DNA of 64,000 bases from the NCBI RefSeq assembly GCF_021513235.1, contig NZ_CP090976.1, forward strand, positions 1,860,001 to 1,924,000, written 5' to 3'. The DNA is from Kaistella sp. 97-N-M2 (GTDB taxonomy: Bacteria; Bacteroidota; Bacteroidia; Flavobacteriales; Weeksellaceae). Of this stretch, positions 1 to 7,138 are shown one piece after another; the first letter of the stretch is position 1; the number at the start of each line of letters is the position of its first letter. The translations under genes were made by a program, and so were the position numbers. The notes under the pieces were generated by a model. The model saw only the letters and a program-made list of their open reading frames with translations, made no database searches and had not been told where the DNA came from.

Positions 1-486
1 ACCGTCGATTCTGGCGACAGTTACTTCAGACATTGGTCCGTTGAAAGGAATATCGGTAATTGCGATGGCAGCAGAAGCGGCTAATCCAGCCAAAGATTCC
101 GGCATACATTCTTTATCATAAGAAATCAGGGAAATCATCACCTGAACTTCTGCATGAAAATCGGAGGGAAAAAGTGGACGCAAAACGCGGTCAACCAATC
201 TCATTGTTAAAATTTCTTCGTCGGAGGGTCTTGCTTCTCTTCTGAAAAAGTTTCCCGGAATTTTTCCTGCGGAATAAAATTTCTCTCTGTAATCTACTGT
301 TAATGGTAAGAAATCAACACCCGGTTTCGCATCTTTGCTGGCGACCACCGTTGCAAGAAGCATGGTGCCTCCCATTGTTACTACTACAGCGCCATTAGCC
401 TGTTTTGCTAATTTTCCTGTTTCGATGGTGATTTCTCTGCCATCGCTTAATTGAATTTTTTCAATAATTGCTTGTGGAGCATTCAT
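1..486 (-). CDS. pnp: Polyribonucleotide nucleotidyltransferase (PNPase), N-terminal part
   Basis: Phosphorolytic 3'-5' exoribonuclease of the RNA degradosome, acting in the cytoplasm. Only the first 162 codons lie in the window; the gene runs off the left edge. The reverse-strand translation begins [16 protein letters not shown] and contains the strongly conserved first RNase PH-like domain, including [21 protein letters not shown] (about residues 75-95) and [12 protein letters not shown] (about residues 108-119). The ATG at 486-484 is preceded by a leader with a -7 promoter box at 562-555. rpsO lies upstream on the same strand, the usual rpsO-pnp order, but here a small gene on the opposite strand sits between them. 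Identification is firm from conserved motifs; length and C-terminal KH/S1 domains cannot be judged. Confidence 0.95.
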   Translation of the reverse strand, partial: MNAPQAIIEKIQLSDGREITIETGKLAKQANGAVVVTMGGTMLLATVVASKDAKPGVDFLPLTVDYREKFYSAGKIPGNFFRREARPSDEEILTMRLVDRVLRPLFPSDFHAEVQVMISLISYDKECMPESLAGLAASAAIAITDIPFNGPMSEVTVARIDG

Positions 487-504
487 AAAATTTGTTCGTC
501 TTTG

Positions 505-522
505 GCACTCCGTATTGAGTGC
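505..522 (-). promoter_or_regulatory. Hairpin in the pnp leader
   Basis: GCACTC (505-510) pairs with GAGTGC (517-522) around a 6-base loop. It lies between the predicted pnp -7 box and the pnp start codon, so it would be in the 5' leader of the mRNA. In enterobacteria a pnp leader stem is used for autoregulation. Whether this short stem does the same is only an inference. Confidence 0.35.
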
Positions 523-554
523 GTTATTATTTAATGTATTTAAATTTTCGAGGG

Positions 555-562
555 CAAATATA
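555..562 (-). promoter_or_regulatory. Candidate -7 promoter box of pnp
   Basis: Read on the minus strand this is TATATTTG, a full match to the Bacteroidota -7 consensus TAnnTTTG. It lies about 70 bases upstream of the pnp ATG. No convincing -33 TTG is visible. Confidence 0.5.
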
Positions 563-820
563 CGGAAATTTGGCGATTTTGCAGGAGCGCCGATTGTGAG
601 GGTAAAACGGAAGTTTTTCTGCGCTGTATGCCTGCTACCAAAGAGAGTAGAGAAAAGAACGTCATTCCGCTGAACACGAACTGATTAAACAAAAGGATTT
701 TAAAACCTCAAAATAACTTCGTGATTTAAATTTAAGAAAAAACAATTATTGCAGGCTTTTCGGCACAAATTTGGTTACCGAATTACGCATAACATATTTA
801 TAACATTAAAAATAAACATT
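563..820. other. Intergenic stretch between pnp and the GlsB-like gene
   Basis: This is most of the 334-base gap between the divergent pnp and GlsB-like genes. Apart from the pnp promoter and leader it shows no ORF with coding character, no tRNA and no clear repeat. The reading frame upstream of the GlsB-like ATG stays open to a TTG at 751 but looks unlike protein. Confidence 0.5.
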
Positions 821-1063
821 ATGGGAATTCTTTGGACATTAATTATCGGAGCCATTGCAGGCTGGTTAGGATCACAAATTTTTAAAGGTGGAAGCCTTGG
901 ATTAATCGGGAATATTATTGTAGGTATTATCGGTGGTTTTATTGGGTACTGGTTATTAGGCGGCAGACTGGGCGAGGGCGTAGTAGGCGAAATTTTAACA
1001 GGTACAATTGGTGCCATTGTATTGCTGGCGATTGTAAATCTCTTTACCAGAGGAAGGGTGTAA
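821..1063 (+). CDS. GlsB/YeaQ/YmgE family small membrane protein
   Basis: An 80-residue, very hydrophobic, glycine-rich protein with about three membrane segments: MGILWTLIIGAIAGWLGS (residues 1-18), a second around residues 26-47 and a third around residues 56-75. GxxxG spacing and the IGAIAGWLGS motif are typical of the GlsB/YeaQ/YmgE transglycosylase-associated family, which is linked to stress responses but has no settled biochemical role. I chose the ATG at 821; an in-frame upstream extension to 749 lacks coding character and begins with a TTG. A rho-independent terminator follows at 1090-1121, so it is probably a single-gene transcript. It separates rpsO from pnp on the opposite strand. 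Confidence 0.85.
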   Translation: MGILWTLIIGAIAGWLGSQIFKGGSLGLIGNIIVGIIGGFIGYWLLGGRLGEGVVGEILTGTIGAIVLLAIVNLFTRGRV

Positions 1064-1089
1064 GAATAAATTTACTTCGAAAAAATCAA

Positions 1090-1121
1090 TTAGCAACTTA
1101 GAAATAGGTTGCTAACTTTTT
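1090..1121 (+). terminator. Intrinsic terminator of the GlsB-like gene
   Basis: TTAGCAAC (1090-1097) and GTTGCTAA (1108-1115) form an 8-bp stem followed by CTTTTT. It lies 27 bases after the stop codon. Confidence 0.75.
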
Positions 1122-1143
1122 ATGTTAAAGCGGATTTTAAAAG

Positions 1144-1184
1144 TAAAAAAAGCAACTTCAAATTGAAGTTGCTTTTCTTTTTTG
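1144..1184. terminator. Bidirectional terminator, mainly for rpsO
   Basis: AGCAACTTCAA (1151-1161) and TTGAAGTTGCT (1163-1173) are perfect inverted arms, flanked by an A run on the left and a T run on the right. It can therefore terminate in both directions. It lies just downstream of the rpsO stop on the minus strand and backs up the terminator at 1090. Confidence 0.75.
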
Positions 1185-1197
1185 TTGCGAAGAACGA

Positions 1198-1467
1198 TTA
1201 TTTTCTTAATCCCAATTCTGCAATAATAGCTCTGTATCGATTAATATCTTTCTTTTTAAGATAATCTAATAGCGCTTTTCTTTTACCTACCAAAAGGACC
1301 AAAGAGCGCTCGGTTGCGTAATCTTTATGGTTTTTTTTAAGGTGACCTGAAAGGTGGTTAATTCTGAAAGTAAAAAGGGCAACTTGTCCTTCTGCGCTTC
1401 CTGTGTCTGCGTCAGACTTTCCATGTTTTGCGAAGATCTCTTTCTTCGTGTCAGTTGTTAGGTACAT
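1198..1467 (-). CDS. rpsO: 30S ribosomal protein S15
   Basis: S15 is a primary 16S rRNA-binding protein of the small subunit platform. The 89-residue product has the family's exact usual length and its landmarks: DTGSAEGQVALFTFRI (about residues 21-36), HLSGHLKKNHKDYATERSL (about residues 38-56) and a C-terminal YLKKKDINRYRAIIAELGLRK. The ATG at 1467 is preceded by a -7 box at 1510-1503, giving a leader of only about 30 bases. It precedes pnp on the same strand, a widely conserved neighbourhood, although the GlsB-like gene and its terminators now separate the two. Confidence 0.98.
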   Translation of the reverse strand: MYLTTDTKKEIFAKHGKSDADTGSAEGQVALFTFRINHLSGHLKKNHKDYATERSLVLLVGKRKALLDYLKKKDINRYRAIIAELGLRK

Positions 1468-1502
1468 TCCAATATTATTTAATGATTATTATGTAATGGG
1501 TG

Positions 1503-1510
1503 CAAAAGTA
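1503..1510 (-). promoter_or_regulatory. Candidate -7 promoter box of rpsO
   Basis: Reads TACTTTTG on the minus strand, a full TAnnTTTG match, 36 bases upstream of the rpsO start. No clear -33 element. Confidence 0.55.
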
Positions 1511-1590
1511 CAATTATTATTTGAAACCGAATCTATAATTGGTTTATAAAATTTTGGTTTTCAAACGTTAATAATTTCTTAAAATTTTTA

Positions 1591-1620
1591 TTGTTAATCC
1601 GCTGAATGGCAGTATTTTTG
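1591..1620 (+). promoter_or_regulatory. Promoter of the lipoprotein gene at 1636
   Basis: TTG at 1591-1593 and TATTTTTG at 1613-1620 match the -33/-7 consensus with 19 bases between them. The -7 box ends 15 bases before the ATG at 1636, so the leader is very short. This argues against the alternative ATG at 1606, which would lie inside the promoter. Confidence 0.65.
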
Positions 1621-1635
1621 CAACAACACCCAATA

Positions 1636-2193
1636 ATGAAAAATTTCTATCTCCTGACCTTTTCTCTTCTGACCATTATTTCTTTAACTGCCTGTCAGTC
1701 AGCTTATGCGCAAAATGCCAAAACACTTAAAGATTTAAAGGGTATCAATATTTTATATTTTAACCCCGAAGTTTTTCCGGACATCGAAGAAATTAAAGAT
1801 CCCACGTATTCGGCTTTTTATGCTGCCGTTTCGGAGAAAAACCATCATTTTCGCAATTACAAAATGCTTCGTGTAGATTCTTATATTCCCTTTGATTCTG
1901 TGGATGCCGAATCCATCATGGAATTTTGCCGGAATAATAACGCGCAGTTTGCCATTGTACCCAAGGTGAAATATTTTAAAGTAGGTTTCGGTAAATATAT
2001 TTTTTCCAATCAGGTAATCGTCAGTTTGAAAATGTTCGATTCGGCTGGAAAGATGGTGGCACAGACTGATTATGATACTTTCAAAAAAAATGCGCGCATA
2101 CTGGGTTCTGCCGAAAATTCTATTAAAATCGGTACCGAAGGCGCCATGAATAACATGGCAAAAGACTTTTCAAAAAGCAAAAGATTTTTCTAA
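1636..2193 (+). CDS. Putative lipoprotein of unknown function
   Basis: The 185-residue product starts MKNFYLLTFSLLTIISLTAC: a lipoprotein signal peptide with the lipobox ending LTAC (cysteine 20). The mature part has no motif I can assign. It has an alternating charged/aromatic pattern, for example FRNYKMLRVDSYIPFDS, a single Cys near the middle, and a basic C-terminus KSKRFF. It is probably anchored in the outer or inner membrane facing the periplasm. It stands alone, with its own promoter at 1591-1620, and mgtE downstream has a separate -7 box. I do not recognise the family. Confidence 0.6.
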   Translation: MKNFYLLTFSLLTIISLTACQSAYAQNAKTLKDLKGINILYFNPEVFPDIEEIKDPTYSAFYAAVSEKNHHFRNYKMLRVDSYIPFDSVDAESIMEFCRNNNAQFAIVPKVKYFKVGFGKYIFSNQVIVSLKMFDSAGKMVAQTDYDTFKKNARILGSAENSIKIGTEGAMNNMAKDFSKSKRFF

Positions 2194-2261
2194 AGCGCTC
2201 ACCAATCCAATCCTATATCTAAATTTCTCCTCTTTATTCGTCTGTTTGGAAGTTTTTGGGT

Positions 2262-2269
2262 TAATTTTG
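2262..2269 (+). promoter_or_regulatory. Candidate -7 promoter box of mgtE
   Basis: TAATTTTG matches TAnnTTTG and ends 20 bases before the predicted GTG start at 2290. A -33 element at standard spacing is not evident. Confidence 0.45.
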
Positions 2270-2289
2270 CAATTCTATAAAAAGAAATT

Positions 2290-3609
2290 GTGCAAAGTAA
2301 AGAACTGGTTTTTAACCCCGCAGATATCGCAGAAACGCTCAGCGAACTTCACGCTGATGAGCGTCTTTTGGCTTTCCTGAAAGTTCCGAAGCAGTACAAA
2401 GCCGACGTTTTTTCACATCTAGATCCCGATTTTCAGGAAGAAACCATTCGAAGCATCGGCAGCGAAGAGGTTTCGGAGATCCTGAATGCCATGACGCCCG
2501 ATGACAGAACGGCCCTGTTCGAGGATTTTCCGGATGAACTCATTAAGTCCTCCATCAACCTTTTAAATCCGAAAGAACGCCGCATTGCACTGAAGCTTTT
2601 GGGATATGATTCGGATTCCATCGCGCGTTTGATGACGCCGTACTACATTCAGATTCGAAAAGAATGGACCGTTCAGAAATGTCTGCAGCAGATAAAAAAG
2701 GTGGGTAAAAAGATGGAAACCATGAACCATCTTTATGTGGTGGATGAACGAAACCAGCTTATCGACGATATAGCCATCGGATCTTTGCTCTTGGCAGAAG
2801 AAGATACTTTAATTTCCGACCTTACCGATAACCATTTTGTTGCCATTACAACAACGACTTCCAAAGAAGACGCTGTACAATACTTCGAGAAATATGACCG
2901 CACTGCGCTGCCGATTGTCACCGAAGCCGGAGTTTTGGTGGGAATTGTGACGATTGATGATATTTTAGATCAAATCGAATCCCAGAATACGGAAGACATT
3001 CAGAAATTCGGGGGTTTAGATGCGCTCGATTTGCCGTATATTCAGACATCCTGGACGGAAATGATCAAGAAACGCGCAACGTGGCTCGTTATTTTATTTT
3101 TTTCCGAAATGCTAACCGCTTCGGCCATGGGTTATTTTGAGCATGAAATTCAAAAAGCCGTGGTTCTTGCCCTTTTTGTTCCTTTAATTATTTCCAGTGG
3201 CGGTAATTCCGGGTCTCAAGCCGCAACTTTGATCATCCGGGCGATGGCTTTGCAGGAAATCACGCTGAAAGACTGGTGGTATGTCATGCGCAAAGAGATT
3301 GTTTCGGGCGTTTGTTTGGGCGGAATTCTGGGCTTTATCGGCTTTTTTAGGATTATGGCGTGGCAAAAAATGGGTTTGTTTGATTACGGCGAATACTGGA
3401 TGTTTGTAGCCCTCAGCATTTCCTGCTCGTTGGTTTTAATCGTGCTTTGGGGTACGCTATCCGGTTCCATGATTCCGTTTGTTTTGAAAAGGCTGAAACT
3501 CGATCCGGCCACGTCTTCCGCACCGTTTGTTGCTACGTTGGTGGATGTTACGGGCTTGATCATCTATTTTACGATCGCCGGATTTTTTCTCAGCGGTAGG
3601 ATGCTTTAA
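2290..3609 (+). CDS. mgtE: Magnesium transporter MgtE
   Basis: Mg2+ channel/transporter of the inner membrane. The 439 residues show the family order: an N-terminal helical MgtE_N domain (about residues 10-110, with repeated DFPDEL/NPKERR-type helices), a CBS pair (about residues 112-245, [14 protein letters not shown] and [17 protein letters not shown]), then a five-helix pore (about residues 265-437). The pore signature [17 protein letters not shown] is intact (about residues 296-312). The start is a GTG, just after a -7 box; no ATG fits the conserved N-terminus better. It stands alone between a lipoprotein gene and a BtuF-like gene, so context adds nothing. The cytosolic N and CBS domains normally sense Mg2+ and gate the pore. 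Confidence 0.95.
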   Translation: MQSKELVFNPADIAETLSELHADERLLAFLKVPKQYKADVFSHLDPDFQEETIRSIGSEEVSEILNAMTPDDRTALFEDFPDELIKSSINLLNPKERRIALKLLGYDSDSIARLMTPYYIQIRKEWTVQKCLQQIKKVGKKMETMNHLYVVDERNQLIDDIAIGSLLLAEEDTLISDLTDNHFVAITTTTSKEDAVQYFEKYDRTALPIVTEAGVLVGIVTIDDILDQIESQNTEDIQKFGGLDALDLPYIQTSWTEMIKKRATWLVILFFSEMLTASAMGYFEHEIQKAVVLALFVPLIISSGGNSGSQAATLIIRAMALQEITLKDWWYVMRKEIVSGVCLGGILGFIGFFRIMAWQKMGLFDYGEYWMFVALSISCSLVLIVLWGTLSGSMIPFVLKRLKLDPATSSAPFVATLVDVTGLIIYFTIAGFFLSGRML

Positions 3610-3658
3610 AATTCTTTCGAAATTTTCTGGGCTTTCCCATTCAAATTTTCACAAAATC

Positions 3659-4387
3659 ATGAAGATAATTTCCCTTGTTCCCAGCCTTACAGAAACACTT
3701 TTCGACTTTGGTCTGACCGATAAGGAAGTAATCGGGAGAACAAAATTCTGCATTCATCCGAAAGACCTGGTGAAAAATGTCGCCGTTATTGGTGGGACAA
3801 AAAATCTTAATATCGATAAAATTAGGGCGCTGAAACCTGACTTGATTATCGCCAACAAAGAAGAGAACGACAAAATTCAGGTGGAAGAACTGATGAAAGA
3901 TTTTAACGTTTGGGTCACCGATATCGAAACGCTGGAAGACAACAAACAATTCCTCACCGAACTCGGAACGATCTTAAAAAAGGAAGAATCAGCCAGGAAA
4001 TTTAACGCGCAAATCAATGCGGTGTTTAGTTTGAATAAAACCGCTGAACCTAAAAAGGTGGCGTATTTAATCTGGAAAAATCCTTATATGACGGTGGGTT
4101 CGGATACATTTATTCACGAAATCATTCAAGAATTAGGTTTCAAAAATCTATTTGAAAACCACAAGAGATATCCGGAAATTTCGATTGAGGAAATGAAAAA
4201 TGCGGACTTTATCTTTTTATCCACGGAGCCTTTTCCGTTTCAACAAAAACATATTGAGGAACTCCAAAAAGAATTACCAACCCAGAAAATTATTTTGGTC
4301 GATGGCGAAGCTTTTTCCTGGTACGGAACGCATTTGGCGAAATGCGCAGACTATTACCGGACTTTTCAAACAGAAAATTTTATATAA
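3659..4387 (+). CDS. BtuF-like helical-backbone metal/cobalamin receptor protein, apparently without signal peptide
   Basis: The 242 residues match the periplasmic-binding superfamily that includes BtuF: MKIISLVPSLTETLFDFGL at the N-terminus, the IGRTKFCIHP and IGGTKNLNIDKIRALKPDLIIANKEE segments, and a second lobe from about residue 125. BtuF-type proteins normally bind vitamin B12 or metal chelates for an ABC importer. Here translation starts directly at the domain (MKIISLVPS) with no export signal, and no permease or ATPase gene is adjacent. Either it works in the cytoplasm or the assignment to transport is too generous. The ATG at 3659 is the only sensible start. Family placement is fairly sure; ligand and role are unknown. 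Confidence 0.7.
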   Translation: MKIISLVPSLTETLFDFGLTDKEVIGRTKFCIHPKDLVKNVAVIGGTKNLNIDKIRALKPDLIIANKEENDKIQVEELMKDFNVWVTDIETLEDNKQFLTELGTILKKEESARKFNAQINAVFSLNKTAEPKKVAYLIWKNPYMTVGSDTFIHEIIQELGFKNLFENHKRYPEISIEEMKNADFIFLSTEPFPFQQKHIEELQKELPTQKIILVDGEAFSWYGTHLAKCADYYRTFQTENFI

Positions 4388-4412
4388 AAAAAGACTCCCT
4401 TTCGAAAGTCTT
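4385..4412 (-). terminator. Intrinsic terminator of dapA
   Basis: AAGACT (4391-4396) and AGTCTT (4407-4412) form a short stem. On the minus strand it is followed by a T run (positions 4392-4386). It lies just beyond the dapA stop, and may also slow transcripts from the BtuF-like gene. Confidence 0.5.
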
Positions 4413-4437
4413 CTCTATAATTTTTTGGGGTTTAAAA

Positions 4438-5310
4438 TTAGATATTTTTCATCTCCGCTTTAATTTTATCCTGTAAACCATCGCTCGCCCTTACCAAAGG
4501 CAGACGCAAATAATTTTTTATAATTCCTTTCTCGGCTAACACCATTTTAATTCCCGCAGGATTTCCTTCGGCGAAAATCAGGCGTGTAATCTCCACGAGT
4601 TTGTTGTGAATTTCGTAGGCTTCTTTCACTTTTCCGTCGAAAGCCAGCTGAACCATCGTTGAAAATTCTTTCGGATAGCCCTGTCCGATCACAGAGATCA
4701 CCCCATTTCCGCCCGCTAAAGTGACAGGAAGCGTAAATTCATCGTCGCCCGAAACCAAGGTGAAGTTTTCCGGTTTTTGTCTCAAAATATCGAAATATTG
4801 AAGAATGTTCGGCGCGGCTTCTTTAATCATCATTAAATTCGGAAACTCTTTCGCCAATCTTAAGGTCGTCGCGGCTTCGATATTTTGTCCGGTTCTTGAG
4901 GGAACATTGTAAATGATAATCTTTTTTCCGGTGCCGGCCAACATTTTGTAATGCTGATAAAGCCCTTCCTGACTCGGTTTGTTGTAATACGGGGAAACGG
5001 AAAGTACGGCTTCGAACGCGGAAAGATCAGCTTCTTCGATTTGCTTTTTCACCTCCATCGTGTTATTGCCGCCAATCCCGAGAACCAACGGAACGCGACC
5101 CTTGTTCGCCTTTACAATGTGATTAATTACCTGTAATTTTTCTTCTGTTGAAAGGGTTGCCGCTTCTGCGGTGGTTCCCAGAACCACCAGATAATTAGTG
5201 CCGTTCTCAATATTGTAGTCAACCAGTTTCGTTAAGGCCTCAAAATCTAGGGATAAATGTTCGTTAAACGGCGTCACCAAAGCCACACCAACTCCTTTTA
5301 AATTGCTCAT
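4438..5310 (-). CDS. dapA: 4-hydroxy-tetrahydrodipicolinate synthase
   Basis: Condenses pyruvate with aspartate semialdehyde in lysine and diaminopimelate synthesis. The 290-residue product has the usual length and TIM-barrel landmarks: GVGVALVTPFN near the N-terminus, LGTTAEAATLS (about residues 44-54, normally GTTGE), SPYYNKPSQEGLYQHY, IIYNVPSRTGQ with the active-site Tyr, and MMIKEAA with the Schiff-base Lys. The only deviation is Ala for the second Gly in GTTGE. The ATG at 5310 is preceded by a -7 box 20 bases away. It is monocistronic and divergent from the 5'-nucleotidase pair. Confidence 0.95.
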   Translation of the reverse strand: MSNLKGVGVALVTPFNEHLSLDFEALTKLVDYNIENGTNYLVVLGTTAEAATLSTEEKLQVINHIVKANKGRVPLVLGIGGNNTMEVKKQIEEADLSAFEAVLSVSPYYNKPSQEGLYQHYKMLAGTGKKIIIYNVPSRTGQNIEAATTLRLAKEFPNLMMIKEAAPNILQYFDILRQKPENFTLVSGDDEFTLPVTLAGGNGVISVIGQGYPKEFSTMVQLAFDGKVKEAYEIHNKLVEITRLIFAEGNPAGIKMVLAEKGIIKNYLRLPLVRASDGLQDKIKAEMKNI

Positions 5311-5329
5311 TCTTATAAAATTAATGTTT

Positions 5330-5337
5330 CAAAAATA
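5330..5337 (-). promoter_or_regulatory. Candidate -7 promoter box of dapA
   Basis: Minus-strand TATTTTTG, a full TAnnTTTG match, 20 bases upstream of the dapA ATG. Confidence 0.55.
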
Positions 5338-5392
5338 CAAAATTTAATGCGAGAATTTGTGAAAAAAAAAGCGAAGTTTATATTCATATCTT

Positions 5393-5400
5393 TATATTTG
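5393..5400 (+). promoter_or_regulatory. Candidate -7 promoter box of the 5'-nucleotidase pair
   Basis: TATATTTG, a full TAnnTTTG match, ends 20 bases before the ATG at 5421. Confidence 0.55.
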
Positions 5401-5420
5401 CAACACTACATTTTACCTCA

Positions 5421-6191
5421 ATGAAAATAAAATTTCTCGTATTCGGTCTGGCCGCGCTGTCTCTTTCTGCGTGTAAAGCACCGCTCAATATTGCACAGGT
5501 TCAAACCGAAAAAAACATTTCCATCGCGAAAGATTTGCCGGAAGATCAAAATTTTAATACAGTTATCGAACCTTACAAAGAAGAACTGGAAGGCAAGATG
5601 AACAAAAAAATTTCTTACACCGCAGTTGATCTAAATAAACAGGGCGACAACAGTAATCTGGGAAATCTCCTCGCCGATTATACGTTTGAAGGTGCGGACG
5701 AATGGGCGAAAAAAAACGGCATTCCGGGTGGAGTAGATGCTGCCGTAATTAATGTGGGCGGAATTCGGTCGACGATAGGCGCTGGTGATATTTTGACGAA
5801 AAGTATTTACGAAGTGATGCCGTTCGAAAACGAAGTTCTTATTGTGAAGATGAAAGGAGCTGATCTAAAAGGCCTTTTCGATTACTACTTGACTACGCAG
5901 AAAAACAATCCCGTATCCCATTTATACATTGAAACTGAAAACGGAATGACGGTAAAAGAGCTCGTAAACGGAAAAGAAGTGGAAGCTACGAAAGAGTATT
6001 ACATCGCGACATCCGACTATCTGGCAATGGGTGGTGATAATATGGCTTTCTTCGGGAAAGGCGAGTTAATTTCGACGGGCATTAAGCTGCGCGATCTTTT
6101 TCTTGAGAAATTTCAAAACAATCCACAAGTTGTGGCACCAATCGATATCCGTTTAAATTTTAAAAACAGAAAAAACACGACCAATGAATAG
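5421..6191 (+). CDS. 5'-nucleotidase C-terminal-domain lipoprotein
   Basis: The 256 residues begin with a lipoprotein signal (MKIKFLVFGLAALSLSAC, Cys18). The rest corresponds to the C-terminal substrate-binding domain of UshA-type 5'-nucleotidases: DNSNLGNLLADY (about residues 74-85), VINVGGIRSTIGAGDIL (about residues 109-125), YEVMPFENEVLIVKMKG (about residues 129-145) and SDYLAMGGDNM. In UshA this domain is fused behind the metallophosphatase domain. Here it is a separate gene, upstream of and overlapping the phosphatase gene by 8 bases, which indicates translational coupling. The two probably act together in the periplasm on nucleotides. Promoter at 5393-5400. Confidence 0.85.
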   Translation: MKIKFLVFGLAALSLSACKAPLNIAQVQTEKNISIAKDLPEDQNFNTVIEPYKEELEGKMNKKISYTAVDLNKQGDNSNLGNLLADYTFEGADEWAKKNGIPGGVDAAVINVGGIRSTIGAGDILTKSIYEVMPFENEVLIVKMKGADLKGLFDYYLTTQKNNPVSHLYIETENGMTVKELVNGKEVEATKEYYIATSDYLAMGGDNMAFFGKGELISTGIKLRDLFLEKFQNNPQVVAPIDIRLNFKNRKNTTNE

Positions 6192-7134
6192 AAAGCAGTT
6201 TTTAAAAACAATTGGTGGCGGGACTTTAGCCATGACTTTAGCGCCAAATTTGTTGATGGCAGAAAACTTTAAACTCCTAAATCTTAAATCCGAATATAAA
6301 CTGACGATTCTTCATACCAACGATCAGCACAGCAGAATTGAACCGTTTGAGGCGAGTTATACGAGAAATCCAAACCAGGGCGGTTTTGCAAGACGCGCCG
6401 CTTTAATCGAAAAGATCCGGAGCGAAAACAAAAATGTGTTGCTGCTGGATTCGGGCGATACTTTTCAGGGAACGCCATACTTCAATTTTTTTGGCGGCGA
6501 ACTCGAATTCAAACTCATGTCGATGATGGGTTACGATGCTTCTACAATGGGAAACCATGATTTTGATAACGGTTTGGCCGGCTTCAAAAAAGTGCAGCCC
6601 AGTGCGAAATTTCCGTTTATCTGTTCCAATTACGATTTCACAAATACCATACTCGACGGACAAACCCTTCCCTATAAAGTTTTTAATAAAAACGGAATTA
6701 AAGTCGGAATTTTTGGTGTAGGAATTGAACTGGCGGGTCTGGTTGGAAAGAAAGATTATGGTGAAACGGTTTACAAAGATCCTGTAGAAATCGCCCAACA
6801 TTACTCGGAGTTTTTAAGAAACGATAAAAAATGCGATCTCGTTATTTGTCTTTCGCACATTGGATATGACTACAAAGACAATACGGACAAAATTTCAGAT
6901 AAAATTTTGGCGGCAAAAACCGATGGAATCGATTTGATCTTAGGCGGTCACACGCATACTTTCTTGCCGGAACCGCAAAAGTTCAGCAACAGAAAAGGAA
7001 AGACGGTATTGGTAAATCAGGTAGGCTGGGCCGGACTGCTTTTAGGAAAACTGGATTTTTATTTCGATAAAAGTAAAAGTGTGAAAAATATTTCATGGAA
7101 TAATCAAGTTATAGATGATACCATTCTAGTTTAA
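6184..7134 (+). CDS. 5'-nucleotidase/metallophosphatase-domain protein
   Basis: The 316 residues carry the calcineurin-like metallophosphatase domain of 5'-nucleotidases. Metal ligands are visible: LHTNDQHSRIE (Asp and His, about residues 43-53), LLLDSGDTFQGT (about residues 86-97), GNHDFDNG (about residues 122-129), a His in CLSHIGYD and GGHTHTF (about residues 254-260). The N-terminus MNRKQFLKTIGGGTLAMTLAPNLLMA resembles a Tat-type or short signal, with a lysine instead of the second arginine, so the export route is uncertain. The gene overlaps the C-terminal-domain gene and porZ follows 4 bases after its stop. It is the catalytic half of a split enzyme. Confidence 0.88.
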   Translation: MNRKQFLKTIGGGTLAMTLAPNLLMAENFKLLNLKSEYKLTILHTNDQHSRIEPFEASYTRNPNQGGFARRAALIEKIRSENKNVLLLDSGDTFQGTPYFNFFGGELEFKLMSMMGYDASTMGNHDFDNGLAGFKKVQPSAKFPFICSNYDFTNTILDGQTLPYKVFNKNGIKVGIFGVGIELAGLVGKKDYGETVYKDPVEIAQHYSEFLRNDKKCDLVICLSHIGYDYKDNTDKISDKILAAKTDGIDLILGGHTHTFLPEPQKFSNRKGKTVLVNQVGWAGLLLGKLDFYFDKSKSVKNISWNNQVIDDTILV

Positions 7135-7138
7135 AACG

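Noticed and set aside
4200-4463. An overlapping 87-residue frame inside the BtuF-like gene
   Set aside because: It overlaps a recognised gene in another frame and has no motif or separate start signal.
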